A DNA stretch of 64,000 nt from Schizochytrium sp. CCTCC M209059 (Eukaryota; Sar; Bigyra; Thraustochytrida; Thraustochytriidae): NCBI GenBank assembly GCA_000818945.1, contig KN805378.1, positions 388,488 to 452,487 on the forward strand, in the 5' to 3' direction. The notes beneath the pieces were generated by a model, which searched no databases, was not told the DNA's origin, and saw only the letters and a program-made list of their open reading frames with translations. The number at the start of each line of letters is the position of its first letter. Position 1 is the stretch's first letter. The translations under genes were made by a program, and so were the position numbers. Positions 46,501 to 55,211 of the stretch are shown here, one piece after another.

Positions 46501-49500
46501 TCCGAGTCGCTCTCAAACAGAGATCCGGAAGACTTTGCAACTCGGTGGTGGTTCGCTCCCCACTCCTTGGATCTTTCGGCGAGCACATGGTTTGCCGAGC
46601 TATGCGACGGCGAAAGTGTCGTGGTCAGATGAACGTTAAGGCCTTTATCACGACGAAGGCCGGCAATTGGCCGAACCGAGTCAAGAAACTCGAGGTAGCG
46701 AACCTGTCCGTCCCCGTCGCGGTCGAACTTTTTTACAAGGTCGTCCAGATCTGATGTAGAAAGAAAATCCGCGAGACGTGTCTCGAGCGCGCGTCGAAAT
46801 GAGCTTGCAGAAACAACGAAAAGATTGGCCGTTTCCTTTTCTTCGTCTTCGGAGCCTTTGATGTTCTCAAGCGCTCGCGCGAGACCCGACAGCACACGTG
46901 GTTCGCGAAGGGCAGCCCGCAGACGATCGCCAAGTGTACTGGTCTCGTAAAGTCTGGTGTCGCCAAGTCCTTCATGCATACTAGCAGCTTGACTCTGGGC
47001 TGCCTGAGCACGAAGACGACGAGCAAGCCCACTCGAAGCCACGCGCTCTACTCGCTTTGTGCTTGCTTCGGGAATACGAGCAGCGAGAGTCTCGTCGACA
47101 GGTGGGGCAAAGCCGGTTTCCGCACACTGCTCCCACAAATGCGTTTCGAGGTCCCGATTACGCTTCATTGAAAGAGTATAACTATGCTTAAGGTCTTCGA
47201 GCTCGTCAAAGAATCCGTTGTCGAGACCTGCAAGCTCCTCCTTCAGGAGACGAAACTCCTCATTGATGTGGCCAGTTTTATAATCAAATGCATCCCGGGG
47301 TTCTTCTTTGCTTCGTGTCGCCATATCATCAGCATTTAGCAAGCAGCACTTCGAAACTTTGCTGTATGTTTCCGGACGGCGATCCACTCGGCTGTAAAGC
47401 CAGTGTATGAGCTCGAGATAGTCCACAAAGTCACCACGCCGCTGACGTCTACGCTTCTTTGCAGGAGCACGAAACATTGTAACGAGGCGTTGCACGGAAT
47501 TCTTTTCTCTTGCGCTGGTTTGCGCCGACGTAGACACCACGCCAAGTGTTTGCATTGCTCGGCGAAACTCATCAATCGAAAGAACCCCGCAGTCGTCCTT
47601 GTCGAGGAGCTTGAAGACCTGAGTCACGGCTTTGCGATGAACAAATCCATTACCTTGACAGCTCGAAAGCATCTCCTGTCGCAGCTTGTCATCGTCTTCA
47701 GAGCCATGGAGAAGCATCTCGAGGGCCGGGGCATACTCAACGTATGCAATATTCTTTTCCTCAATAATGCATGACTGTACAAGTTCGGAAAGCTTCAGCG
47801 ACGAGCATGCAAAGTGATTTGTGAGATCCAGAGCGCCATCAAGGATTTTGTAGAACCTATCGAGAGGGATGCAGGCTCTTGGGAACGCCTTTGTCTTTTG
47901 TTTCGTATATTGGTTCCGATGTTTGCGACCACTGGCTTTTGTCTGGTCGTCCTCGATTCTTGCGCATCGACGCACAAGTGCTCGTGCCGTGACATTCAGC
48001 TCAGAGGCATGCTGCGCAAGTTGTACGGGTGTCAATGTCCCCTTCAAAGTAGTCGGCGGTGCACTCGCTCCTTTGTGCGAGTTTTCTGGAATAACCACCA
48101 AAAGACGCATGAGATCTGCATAGGAAATAGAGCCAGGCGTACCAAGTTGAGCAACGAGATGTTCGGTGAGCATCGTGATCTGCTTTCGTGTCGCTGGCAC
48201 ACGCAGATTTTCCAGAAGATTGCAAAACTGTGATGTCGAGATGAAACCATTGCCGTCCTGGTCATGCGAGAAAAAGAGGCGCCTCAGCTTCCATGAATCG
48301 ACACCAAGCAAGAGCTTTCGTAAGTCGTCTTCATGCAATGTTGCAAAGAGCTGATTGTCCTCATTTTCCTGCGCGACAGATGACGGATGTATAATCGCAC
48401 GAATTGCAGCATCGATTTCGATCGAGCCGTGGCCATTGGTGTCGAGTTGTTGCGCAAGAGCTTCGCGCTCCCCAAGCGTGCTAGGAAACGCCTTGAAGGC
48501 AAGCACAAGCTGTTCACGCGAGAGAAAGCCGCAGTCAGTCGTGTCGAAGCGGACAAGATGCTTCCGAAGCTCAGCACTGGTCCACCCTCTTTTTCGAATG
48601 GCGCGCGCCATCGCGCTCGCATATTTCGAACGGTCAATTACTTTTTTCTTGGGCAAGTTTCTCGAACGACGGCGTGAGCGATCTGGCTCTCGCTTGGACC
48701 CTTTCTGTGAATTAGAAGAAAGTGATGCGTCTGATGAGCTTGTTGATGCATCAGAGACGAATCCGTCAGCTGAAGCATTGGCAGCAACTTTCCCGTACAT
48801 GAGGACCTCTTGAAAGTCATTGAAATAAAGAACGCCATCATTGCTCATGTCAAAACGCTCAAAAAGAGGACTGATCATGCGAGTCTTTACGCGGAGAAAG
48901 CGGGACAAGTCCTTTCGGCAGATCGACCCTCGCTGGTCGATGTCGACTGCACGAAAAAGAGCGCGGCTGTCGCGTGCGAATTTACTTTCAAAGAGCTTGT
49001 ATAGATTGCGCGCGATCCGCTTTGGACTTGATCCTGATCCTGCAGCATCATCCCCAGGCTCACCATCGTCCGCATCGCTGTGGTGCCTGTCTTTGTCGCT
49101 CCAATGTGTATTTCTTTTTCCACCACGTCCGACAGCCTGCGCGAGGGCTTCAACCCTCACTCGGTCATTTGAAGTTAGAAAACTGCGCTGCTGAAGAAGG
49201 TCTCGCAGGACCTCTTTTGAAGGAAGGATCGCGCCATCCTCTTGCAGAACCTCCACAAACGAGGCAAAGTCGACGTCGTTCCCTCGCTCCGCGGTGCGGA
49301 GAATGAGATCCTCCAAAGCTTCAGCACAACGCGAGAGCTGAGCAAGAAAGTCCGCCCAGGCCACTCCATTTTCAGCGAAGCACGCCTCGATAAGACCCAC
49401 TGTGTCAACCTTGCCATTTTCATTGAGGTCCATTGCCTTAAAAAGTCTCATGGCTTCGCGACGCGACGCTGAGGCGCCGAGAAGGTCATCGAGGGCTGCA

Positions 49501-50105
49501 CGAAACTCTTCGTGAGTGATGAACGTTTTGTGCTGCGCAACTTTGCGAAAAATGTGCCTGGCTTCTACGCGTCCGACCTTGCGCATGTCCTCTGCAAGTG
49601 AGAGTTCTCGTTTTCGAACCGCAATGGGGGCTAGATCTTTTAGCATCGCCTCGTAGTCAACGTGACCGTCAATAGTGTCGATGTATTTGCTTGCAAAGCG
49701 CGCGACATGCGAAAGATTACTGGCAAGCCCGAGATCCTCGCAGATGATGCGTTTGACGACATTTGCGGGCAGCACTCCACGAGAAAGGGGGTCTGCTTCG
49801 GCAAGGAGGGCCTCGAACTGATCTCGGTGTTTGGCAAGAGCTTTTTTGATCTTTTGTTGCGCATGTGCGCGCGCTCGGGCGCGCTGCGGCGAGGACTCTT
49901 CGTCCGAAGACCATACTTTTAGCTGTTTGCGGACGACGTTTGCCGCCGTGTTGCCGAGGTCCCGATCGAGGCGGTTGTTCTCATCGCGCAGCCATTGTCG
50001 GGTGCGCTCAATTTCATGCTGAGCCACCTTGGCCTTGAGCTGTTCCACGTCGCTCTTGTACTTGCGACGCAGCTCGCTGACGGGCCTATCGTGGGGCAGA
50101 ACCAT
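43563..50105 (-). CDS. Giant multi-EF-hand calcium-binding protein, EFCAB6-like
   Basis: A 2,180-residue protein from the first in-frame ATG at 50105 (19 extra codons upstream open only through a GTG). About fifteen EF-hand-like units are spread along its length. Clear loops include DLNENGKVDTVG, DMSNDGVLYFND, DTNGHGSIEID, DQDGNGFISTSQ, DKDDCGVLSIDE, DRDGDGQVRYLE, DRNRDGKVDRRE, DQNADGLVCQQE, DPNASGTIDFPT and DANGSGVVSFAE. Others, such as DIDQRGSICRKD and DRGRKGRVRMQD, have lost ligands and are probably structural. The first 90 residues are charged and helical. The nearest arrangement I know is EFCAB6, a multi-EF-hand protein of animal sperm and cilia. That and the neighbouring dynein and Chibby-like genes suggest an axonemal calcium sensor, which is inference. 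It shares a 368-bp divergent promoter region with the Chibby-like gene. Confidence 0.85.
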   Translation of the reverse strand: MVLPHDRPVSELRRKYKSDVEQLKAKVAQHEIERTRQWLRDENNRLDRDLGNTAANVVRKQLKVWSSDEESSPQRARARAHAQQKIKKALAKHRDQFEALLAEADPLSRGVLPANVVKRIICEDLGLASNLSHVARFASKYIDTIDGHVDYEAMLKDLAPIAVRKRELSLAEDMRKVGRVEARHIFRKVAQHKTFITHEEFRAALDDLLGASASRREAMRLFKAMDLNENGKVDTVGLIEACFAENGVAWADFLAQLSRCAEALEDLILRTAERGNDVDFASFVEVLQEDGAILPSKEVLRDLLQQRSFLTSNDRVRVEALAQAVGRGGKRNTHWSDKDRHHSDADDGEPGDDAAGSGSSPKRIARNLYKLFESKFARDSRALFRAVDIDQRGSICRKDLSRFLRVKTRMISPLFERFDMSNDGVLYFNDFQEVLMYGKVAANASADGFVSDASTSSSDASLSSNSQKGSKREPDRSRRRSRNLPKKKVIDRSKYASAMARAIRKRGWTSAELRKHLVRFDTTDCGFLSREQLVLAFKAFPSTLGEREALAQQLDTNGHGSIEIDAAIRAIIHPSSVAQENEDNQLFATLHEDDLRKLLLGVDSWKLRRLFFSHDQDGNGFISTSQFCNLLENLRVPATRKQITMLTEHLVAQLGTPGSISYADLMRLLVVIPENSHKGASAPPTTLKGTLTPVQLAQHASELNVTARALVRRCARIEDDQTKASGRKHRNQYTKQKTKAFPRACIPLDRFYKILDGALDLTNHFACSSLKLSELVQSCIIEEKNIAYVEYAPALEMLLHGSEDDDKLRQEMLSSCQGNGFVHRKAVTQVFKLLDKDDCGVLSIDEFRRAMQTLGVVSTSAQTSAREKNSVQRLVTMFRAPAKKRRRQRRGDFVDYLELIHWLYSRVDRRPETYSKVSKCCLLNADDMATRSKEEPRDAFDYKTGHINEEFRLLKEELAGLDNGFFDELEDLKHSYTLSMKRNRDLETHLWEQCAETGFAPPVDETLAARIPEASTKRVERVASSGLARRLRAQAAQSQAASMHEGLGDTRLYETSTLGDRLRAALREPRVLSGLARALENIKGSEDEEKETANLFVVSASSFRRALETRLADFLSTSDLDDLVKKFDRDGDGQVRYLEFLDSVRPIAGLRRDKGLNVHLTTTLSPSHSSANHVLAERSKEWGANHHRVAKSSGSLFESDSDDEASLASSDAARCKGRASRRAAAQLYWSSDDNSIASSTSSRDCLDEGRAFVRDKMRSKASRRALSEESEDALSELESVCSDSKIERLARAKEKIRSAIMRDAQQSASNMIDFRLAFDNLDRNRDGKVDRRELRQLLLSCGIEKDLTRSEQRSLLEGLQRRAKDNRGLRYTDFLELVDTLDEDIQSSPRRRAILEDRLRKDLADLDLEEAVGHDAVSRREFHRLVDKRATVPLSEAEKDDVMELIDQNADGLVCQQELNEFAHGTPSSPLRDAQKSNAEVELAVERVQQLLLKLADLGDGKRDLHIAFQAFDKTRAGFVTSRAFASSLRRVGFHLSANAEAALMKRLDPNASGTIDFPTFQHFALHTPHKAPTSKNKSVLSKGVRKHEELSPQTLEDVRRKLAHLRVGPSLSQRLKRFANTHQNAFTAKELAVLLRSVNVELSTRQVHQLVNRLDANGSGVVSFAELEAFTSGKPGTMSAQSGRDALLRMAMRKVRGASRNLYQAFRTLAQNGSAYVDQASFEAVLLDSGCKLHDQELEVLYEHSPQNDIGEVQYADFLMAFLDTAVISRQFHAKNPRASSLLETMQRYVGRQVESNESGERSRMSRPEALRVLRQVGVLAPAWQLEAAVDLALCDRLGDDVNLVVLCGLLTQAQTALNPPMQLAKGENAEKSSSSGTVAALVIKLRGAVRKSSREGIDAESEEAKRASFAHLDLQTAIRGHLGLDISDADAEVLLGLLELHNGDKGNDWHWDDFRQSILANNTVGLALEVDADTDPQALHDAKMVARTLRAHLQELAGPSENMRRAFRALDRGRKGRVRMQDLIDACGDLGHLGVQENPWTAQALMLDICGGRAHKFEKAAALGQGLDFGTLQRWVFPVPESLKPSLESVKRALRDTARKGGGTLDASRVLRALDRSGTGRVSQSALRKALGKLCPHMRPNDLAKVANEIFGLISEDGEVIGRAELQRVLTASLGRKS

Positions 50106-50473
50106 CGTCGTTGCAACGTGGCGCGTTCTTGAGTTGCTTACCTTTGCTTCGCTGACGTCCACAATAGAGAGGCCTCGTGTGACAAGACCAGAAGCGTGCG
50201 TGTTTCGCGCAGCCCACCTCGATTAACGCTAAAAGCTAGCTTAGCTAGGCTAGGCCCAGTCCGTCGTAAGCCACCGCCTCGGCGAGGCGGCTGAGCATGG
50301 GTCCCTCCCTCCCAGCCAATGTGACTTCTGACGCGGAGGAATAGAAAGCCGTTAGACCATTTAGATAGTCCGCGAGCTCCACCGAAGGGCCAGGAAGGAA
50401 GTGGAAATGATGAAATGAAGGATGGGCTGGCAGACGCTAAAGAAAGCAGGAGAGGAGGGACCGCGCGAGCACG
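50106..50473. promoter_or_regulatory. Compact divergent promoter region of EF-hand and Chibby-like genes
   Basis: The 368 bp between two divergent ATGs must hold both promoters unless distant elements are used. A CCAAT box is seen at 50316-50320 (plus orientation), and a perfect inverted repeat CCGCCTC-GGC-GAGGCGG at 50274-50290. No RFX/X-box pair (GTTGCC..GGCAAC) was found by eye. Assignment rests on arrangement, not on known motifs. Confidence 0.45.
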
Positions 50474-51124
50474 ATGTCGAAGTTTGTCAAACGAAGGCTG
50501 TCGTGGGGATCCACGAAGAGTGGTGCCTCGAACGGGTCGAGACCTCCAGTTCCCGAAAGCGAATGCACGCTCAATCTTGACGGTAACAAACTCAGTCTTG
50601 ACAAAGAGGGGCGATGGCGGCTTGGTACGTTTAATTGAAAAAGATGAAGTGCTAAAGGGGTTCAGGATCACATTTTAGAGAATTAATATACATGTGATGA
50701 TCTAACGGCGTATGTTTCTCGCTCAAGACCCTGGAACCATCGGCAATTATGAGGCTGAGATTGATAGGCTTCATCAATACATTGAACAGCTTGAAAACGA
50801 GAAGCGTATTTTGCGCGACCGATGTGCGCAAAGCAATGGCGAAAAAGAGATGCTTTCCTTTCAGAACGAACTATTGATGGACTTGGTACGTGGCCAGAGA
50901 AAGTTCATCACCTTTCGAAGAGGCTGTTAAATTTGACGAGTAGAGAAAACGCTCTCTGCGAGGTGACTAACTTACTCATTCATGGCTTTGGCCGTAATTG
51001 GCGATCGCATCAGCTTGCTGTGTCCCAGCTTGATGCCAACAAAAACAATGAAGCGTACCAAAAAGAAGCTTTGCGGACCGAGGCGCTAAAGTGGGAACTT
51101 GGCAAGTGGTTGACACCCACCTAA
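50474..51124 (+). CDS. CBY1: Chibby-like basal body protein, three exons
   Basis: Three segments join in frame through canonical introns. Exon 1 is 50474-50624 (phase 1). Intron 1 is 50625-50727, GTACGT...AG with a TCTAAC branch-like site about 22 bp before the end. Exon 2 is 50728-50885. Intron 2 is 50886-51013, GTACGT...AG with TGACTAAC. Exon 3 is 51014-51124. A nearer AG at 51028 would also keep the frame and remove five residues. The 139-residue product has a basic N-terminus with KRRLSWGSTKS, a possible kinase/14-3-3 site, then LNLDGNKLSLDKEGRWRL, matching Chibby's MNLAGQSLKFENGQW-type segment, then a coiled coil (EAEIDRLHQYIEQLENEKR) and NELLMDLLAVSQLD, matching ILLDMLSEST. Human Chibby is 126 residues. 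It acts at the distal basal body in ciliogenesis. Family identity is by recognised pattern without a search. Confidence 0.78.
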
Positions 51125-51355
51125 AGAGAAAAGCTAACAATTTTTCCTGGAAGCTATTCGTGCATGCCTGACAACCAGCCGTTCCTCGCGTACGGTTCCA
51201 TTTTATCTTGCTAATAGCATGTGTAAAGATTTGACAAATGCAAAGGGTTTTCAACTTTTTCTTTTCTTTTTAATATAGAAAAAAGAGTCAGACAATAACT
51301 TCGGTAGCGATTGCTGTGCTGTTTCCGTCCCCTTTGACTATGGGTTTCCAACGGG

Positions 51356-52874
51356 TCAGTCTTTCCTACTCTCTCGCGCCACAACTGCGTCGAGATTGAT
51401 TTTGCAAGTATGGTTGCTCTGAATTTGATCAATGTCACTGTTTTGCACGCGACGAGATCCAAGAGCTACAGAGCAACCTGGACACTTGATTCGAAAGGTA
51501 AGACCGTTGTCCTCGCTGACCAGCGATGTTTCATTGCGGGGCATCCAGGGCAAAGGCTGTCCGAGCGAGAGGTGAGTGCGAGCAAGCATCTCCTGCAGCA
51601 TGTGAGCGTCGTTCAGCACAAGGCTTTCTACATCGCGTTCACCGGCGGAGAGTCCAAATGCAACAGCGCCGAGAGTTTGAGCTCGTTTACGCTGCGCTTG
51701 CGCCCCCATCCAAGCCACCTCGCTCTGCAAGAGCGTGGTGGAGATTTGTGGGCACTCGACGTGATTGACGCCTCGCTGGGCCTCCTCGCTTGTATCCTGT
51801 ACACGAACCGTTGTGTTCACCGAGGGTTTTTGAACAACAACATCAGCAGCATGAAATAAGAGGATCTTGCAGCCTCGGCAGGCGAATTCGAGATCCATGG
51901 CAAGCATTCGCGGAAGCTGCAAGGTCTGCATCGCCGGATGCAAGTGAAGCGTCGACGCTGCAGGACGATAAGCCCGAACTCGATTCGAGTTTTTCAGTGA
52001 GTGCGCCCGAGCGCTGATGAAAAGCTGGTGCGCCGTGTGCACATCAAAACCAGCCTTTTCATAATACTGCAGCTGCTCTTGAAAGCTAGGGTTCATTGCT
52101 GCAACAGGACGTCGTGACTTGACAAGGTCCACCGCAGCCTGGTAGCAGAGACCATGAGCTCGCATGAGGTAAGCTACAATTAGCGCAGCGGAGCGGGACC
52201 GCCCGAACGAACAGTGGACTAGTACCCCTCCAAACCCTCTTCTCACGGTTGCATTGTCTCCATCGAGTTCTTTGTGTCCGGAGGGGAGTTCTGTTATGCC
52301 ATCCGTGTCTTGATTGGACTGCATATTTGCACGAGCGTGCACAGAACGAATAAATGTGTTTGACAGGGGGATGCATGAAAAAAGGTTTGCGTATTCTCTG
52401 TGGTATTCCGTCTCGTCAGTGGTCATGAACCCCTATGCTTCACTCATTGTAGAGCGAGGCAACTACGTTGTTTTGGGCGGTTGGAAAGGGGAAGCTTTGA
52501 AAAACTTACTTGTCACGAAGACCGAGCGTCAAATAGGTGAAGAGCTTTGGAAACGTAGCGGGCAAGCCCGTAGCGTTAACAATATGCGTAATGCCTGCGG
52601 CCTGCAAGGCCACATCATTGAAGGCGCAATGAATTGAGCCAATAAAGAGTCCCGGAAGGATCTCAATAGGTGCATCGTCTCGACAGATGGTTCTGTTCAA
52701 GCCAACGGGCTTTTTACTTGCAAATTTGCGGCGCGAGCAAGGTTCTGCACACGGGCGACGTTTTGTAAGATGCGAATTCGCACCATTAGCAAATGTCTCT
52801 TTCTCGCCCCGGGCCATGGCAAGAGGCGCTGTCTGCGACATGGTGGAGGGCGAACGCATCGTCGTGGAAGCCAT
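51356..52874 (-). CDS. DUSP12: DUSP12/YVH1-like dual-specificity phosphatase, two exons
   Basis: Exon 1 runs from ATG 52874 down to 52510 and exon 2 from 52397 to 51356, joined across a 112-bp intron (GTAAGT donor at 52509, CCACAG acceptor ending 52398, CTGAC branch-like site). The product is about 468 residues. Exon 1 ends with the front of the phosphatase fold (EILPGLFIGSIHCAFN, GITHIVNAT, FTYLTLGLRD). Exon 2 carries the catalytic loop VHCSFGRSRSA near residue 185, the Cys-x5-Arg active site, and then the typical AYLM and NPSFQEQL helices. The C-terminus has two CxxC pairs, CRGCKILLF and CPGCSVALGS, like the zinc-binding domain of DUSP12/YVH1, which in yeast and animals acts in 60S ribosome maturation. 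The final zinc cysteines are less clear. Without splicing neither half is a complete enzyme. Exon 1 shows no other start that fits better. Confidence 0.82.
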
Positions 52875-53110
52875 GTGTGTCTTCTCCGGAGCTCCACTTT
52901 TTTTGTTTGGTCGAGCTAATCTGATCTGATTTGTTCTGTTCGGATACAAGTTGATGTGTTACGGCGTTGCGGCGTACGGCCCGACACGGCAAGATAAGGC
53001 AAAGCAAAAGTACAGCACGACGCCTTTGTTCACTGGTTGGCTGGTTGGTTGAAGTAAAATGCTTGCTGAATGGTCGATTCGTTCGACCGACAGTCCCGGA
53101 CGGTCGTTCG

Positions 53111-53150
53111 TCCGTCCGTCCGTCCGTCCGTCCGTCCGTCCGTCCGTCCG
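53111..53150. repeat. (TCCG)10 tetranucleotide repeat
   Basis: Ten perfect TCCG copies, followed by two CCCG units. Confidence 0.95.
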
Positions 53151-54419
53151 CCCGCCCGTCTGTACGCTGTAGAGATGTGTAAATTGATGCCTGCGCGCGT
53201 CCTTTGCAAATTGCTCGCGGTTTTCTGGTTTGCCAGCGACGACGCGGAGTCGCGCCGCCGGTATCTAGGTTTGTACCAGCGCGCTTGTCGTGAGCTGCTG
53301 AGCGGGGGAACCAAACCCGCGTGGCTCGCGAGTGAAAAAGCACTCGCTCGCGCAGCTTAGACTCGTCGCTCAGCTCGCTAGCTGGTCGTTTGCCACCTTT
53401 GGCCTGACGCAATGAAGTAAGAGAACACACCTATAAAATTCCTAACTCACTCACTCACTCACACATTCCCGCGTTGCGGCGCGGACCCGGTCACGGCTAG
53501 CTTCCTCCGGGAATGGGGTGTGAATATTTTTCTTTAATATCTCCTTTCTCCCCTTACAGTCGACGAAATTATTGACCCCGTGGGGAAATAAAGGCGTCGG
53601 AGTCGCGGTCAACTGACTCTCACCGGCACACTCCTACTATCGTTAGGCTCGGATTTGCCTCCGTTCCCGTATGTCCGATAACAACTAACTCTCGCGCTCT
53701 TGCTATTGAAAGATCAGCACGCCAAGGTCGGTTGAGTGATTCCATCCATGCCCCGCCACGCCGGTCAAGCAAGGCCTAAAAAGCTTCGAACCAAAGTGTG
53801 CGATCCGTTGGAGAAGTCACGTTCTTCGAGTCCAAGTCTCCTGGGTCCAGGCAGGGCAGGCAGGGTAGGGTATACGCACGCCTGCAGTGCTCATGATTTC
53901 CGTTTAACCTCGCTGGCAGACATGCAGGCAAGAACGCACTGCCAAGGCTGAAAACGAGAAGATGGTCGGCCGTCCGGCCGGCCGCGCCTTGTCGAGACTT
54001 TATCAACCCAGGCGACGCGAGCGAGCATATGCGCGCGTGTGCGTGCTCGGATTGCGCTGGGCACGCGCTTTTTCGTTCCCGGTACACACCGTTTTAGCCA
54101 GCGAGTGAGAGAGACGGCGCACGAAACCGTCTGCGAGCTGCTGTCAGTTTCGTGCTAGGCGAGCTCGCTAAATACAGCTAGACGCCAGCCAGTGCGTGCT
54201 CGCTTCACCGAGCACCTTAGCTAGGAAACGAAGGAAGGAAAGGAAGAACAGCAAGAGAGGGAGGGGGTTATAGCTTGGCGCGAGAGCGAGCGAGACTTTC
54301 GTGCTCGGCGCCAACTGCACAAGCGTCATTTGGCGCGCGCGCTGCGCTTAAGCCTTGGCGATTGCATTGTGCAGAGGGTCAAGGTGCGAGCGGGGCTGAG
54401 TGTGGAGAACTGAGCGGAA

Positions 54420-54443
54420 GGGGGGGGGGGACGGGGGGGGGGG
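54420..54443 (+). repeat. G11-AC-G11 run directly before a start codon
   Basis: Two runs of eleven G separated by AC end six bases before ATG 54450. Such sequence can form a G-quadruplex in DNA or in the mRNA leader. Run lengths are prone to sequencing error. Confidence 0.85.
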
Positions 54444-54449
54444 TACGCG

Positions 54450-55211
54450 ATGGGCGACACCGAAGCAACGACGGCTTTTGGGGCTATAAGCTGGGACATC
54501 GTCGATGACTTTGTCCGAGAGCTAGGCAAGACTTCGGCGCAGATTGCGCGCGTCGATCTCGGGTCCATTGACGACAAAATTGCGACGGAGAAGCGGAAAC
54601 TGAAAAGCCTCTGCGTCAAGCATGCGCAAGCTTGCGAAGAAGTTGCCAAAGCAAGGAGGAGCGCTACACGCGAACAGTCCGTGCTTGTCGACTTGCATTC
54701 CAAGCTCGAGCAAGATCTCACTCATCTCGCTGATAGCTCTGATGACAAGGCTGACAACTTATCGAAACGCAATGTACTGAATGTCGAGATTGCACAGGTG
54801 AAGCGAAAGCTCGAAAGCAAACGATCTCAACATGACCAGTATTTATCCACGCACCATCAGACAATGAAAAAGAGAGAAAGAATGATCCAAGTTCAAGGGA
54901 AAACAATTCGCAACCTCTTGCATAGAAAGCTTGCACTTGGAGAAATCGCAACGGCGAGGGGTACTCTACGTGATCAATCATCTCTTCGCCGACCTGAAGA
55001 TCCAGTCACGCCTTTTGGAGTGTCCAAATCTCCTGGCTTCTCAAGAGGCACGCGAGCGAACGCATCATCGCGTAAACGGGATGACGAAGATGCGGAAATA
55101 GCTTCTAAACGAAGGTCTACACCATCAAAACAATCGCTTGGAATTACTGGTCAAGCTCCGCGACCAGGGAACAAGTCCCAAAAACTCAAAACGAAAAAAA
55201 TTAAATCCTAA
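54450..55211 (+). CDS. Small coiled-coil protein of unknown function
   Basis: A 253-residue protein from ATG 54450 to TAA 55211. Residues about 40-165 are highly charged and heptad-like (KIATEKRKLKSLCVKHAQA, EIAQVKRKLESKRSQ), predicted as a long coiled coil with one break. The last 80 residues are basic and rich in Ser and Pro (EDPVTPFGVSKSPGFSRG) and end in KLKTKKIKS, which looks like a disordered tail with possible nuclear targeting and CDK-type TP/SP sites. The N-terminal segment SWDIVDDFVRELGKTS may be a short helical head. I recognise no family; kinetochore, spindle or ciliary coiled-coil subunits often look like this, but nothing proves it. The G-rich leader is immediately upstream. It converges with the cyclase gene 797 bp downstream. 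Confidence 0.72.
   Translation: MGDTEATTAFGAISWDIVDDFVRELGKTSAQIARVDLGSIDDKIATEKRKLKSLCVKHAQACEEVAKARRSATREQSVLVDLHSKLEQDLTHLADSSDDKADNLSKRNVLNVEIAQVKRKLESKRSQHDQYLSTHHQTMKKRERMIQVQGKTIRNLLHRKLALGEIATARGTLRDQSSLRRPEDPVTPFGVSKSPGFSRGTRANASSRKRDDEDAEIASKRRSTPSKQSLGITGQAPRPGNKSQKLKTKKIKS

Larger units (their letters stand above)
52875..54449. other. Intergenic: phosphatase and coiled-coil gene upstream regions
   Basis: About 1.6 kb between divergent starts. It contains (TCCG)10, short CTCA repeats near 53448-53463 and a double G run at the right end. No domain-bearing frame or RNA gene was recognised. Confidence 0.65.

Noticed and set aside
53500..53660. Possible 3' splice site (TTTCTCCCCTTACAG) suggesting an exon
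   Set aside because: The downstream frame closes after a few codons and no upstream exon with a donor was found.
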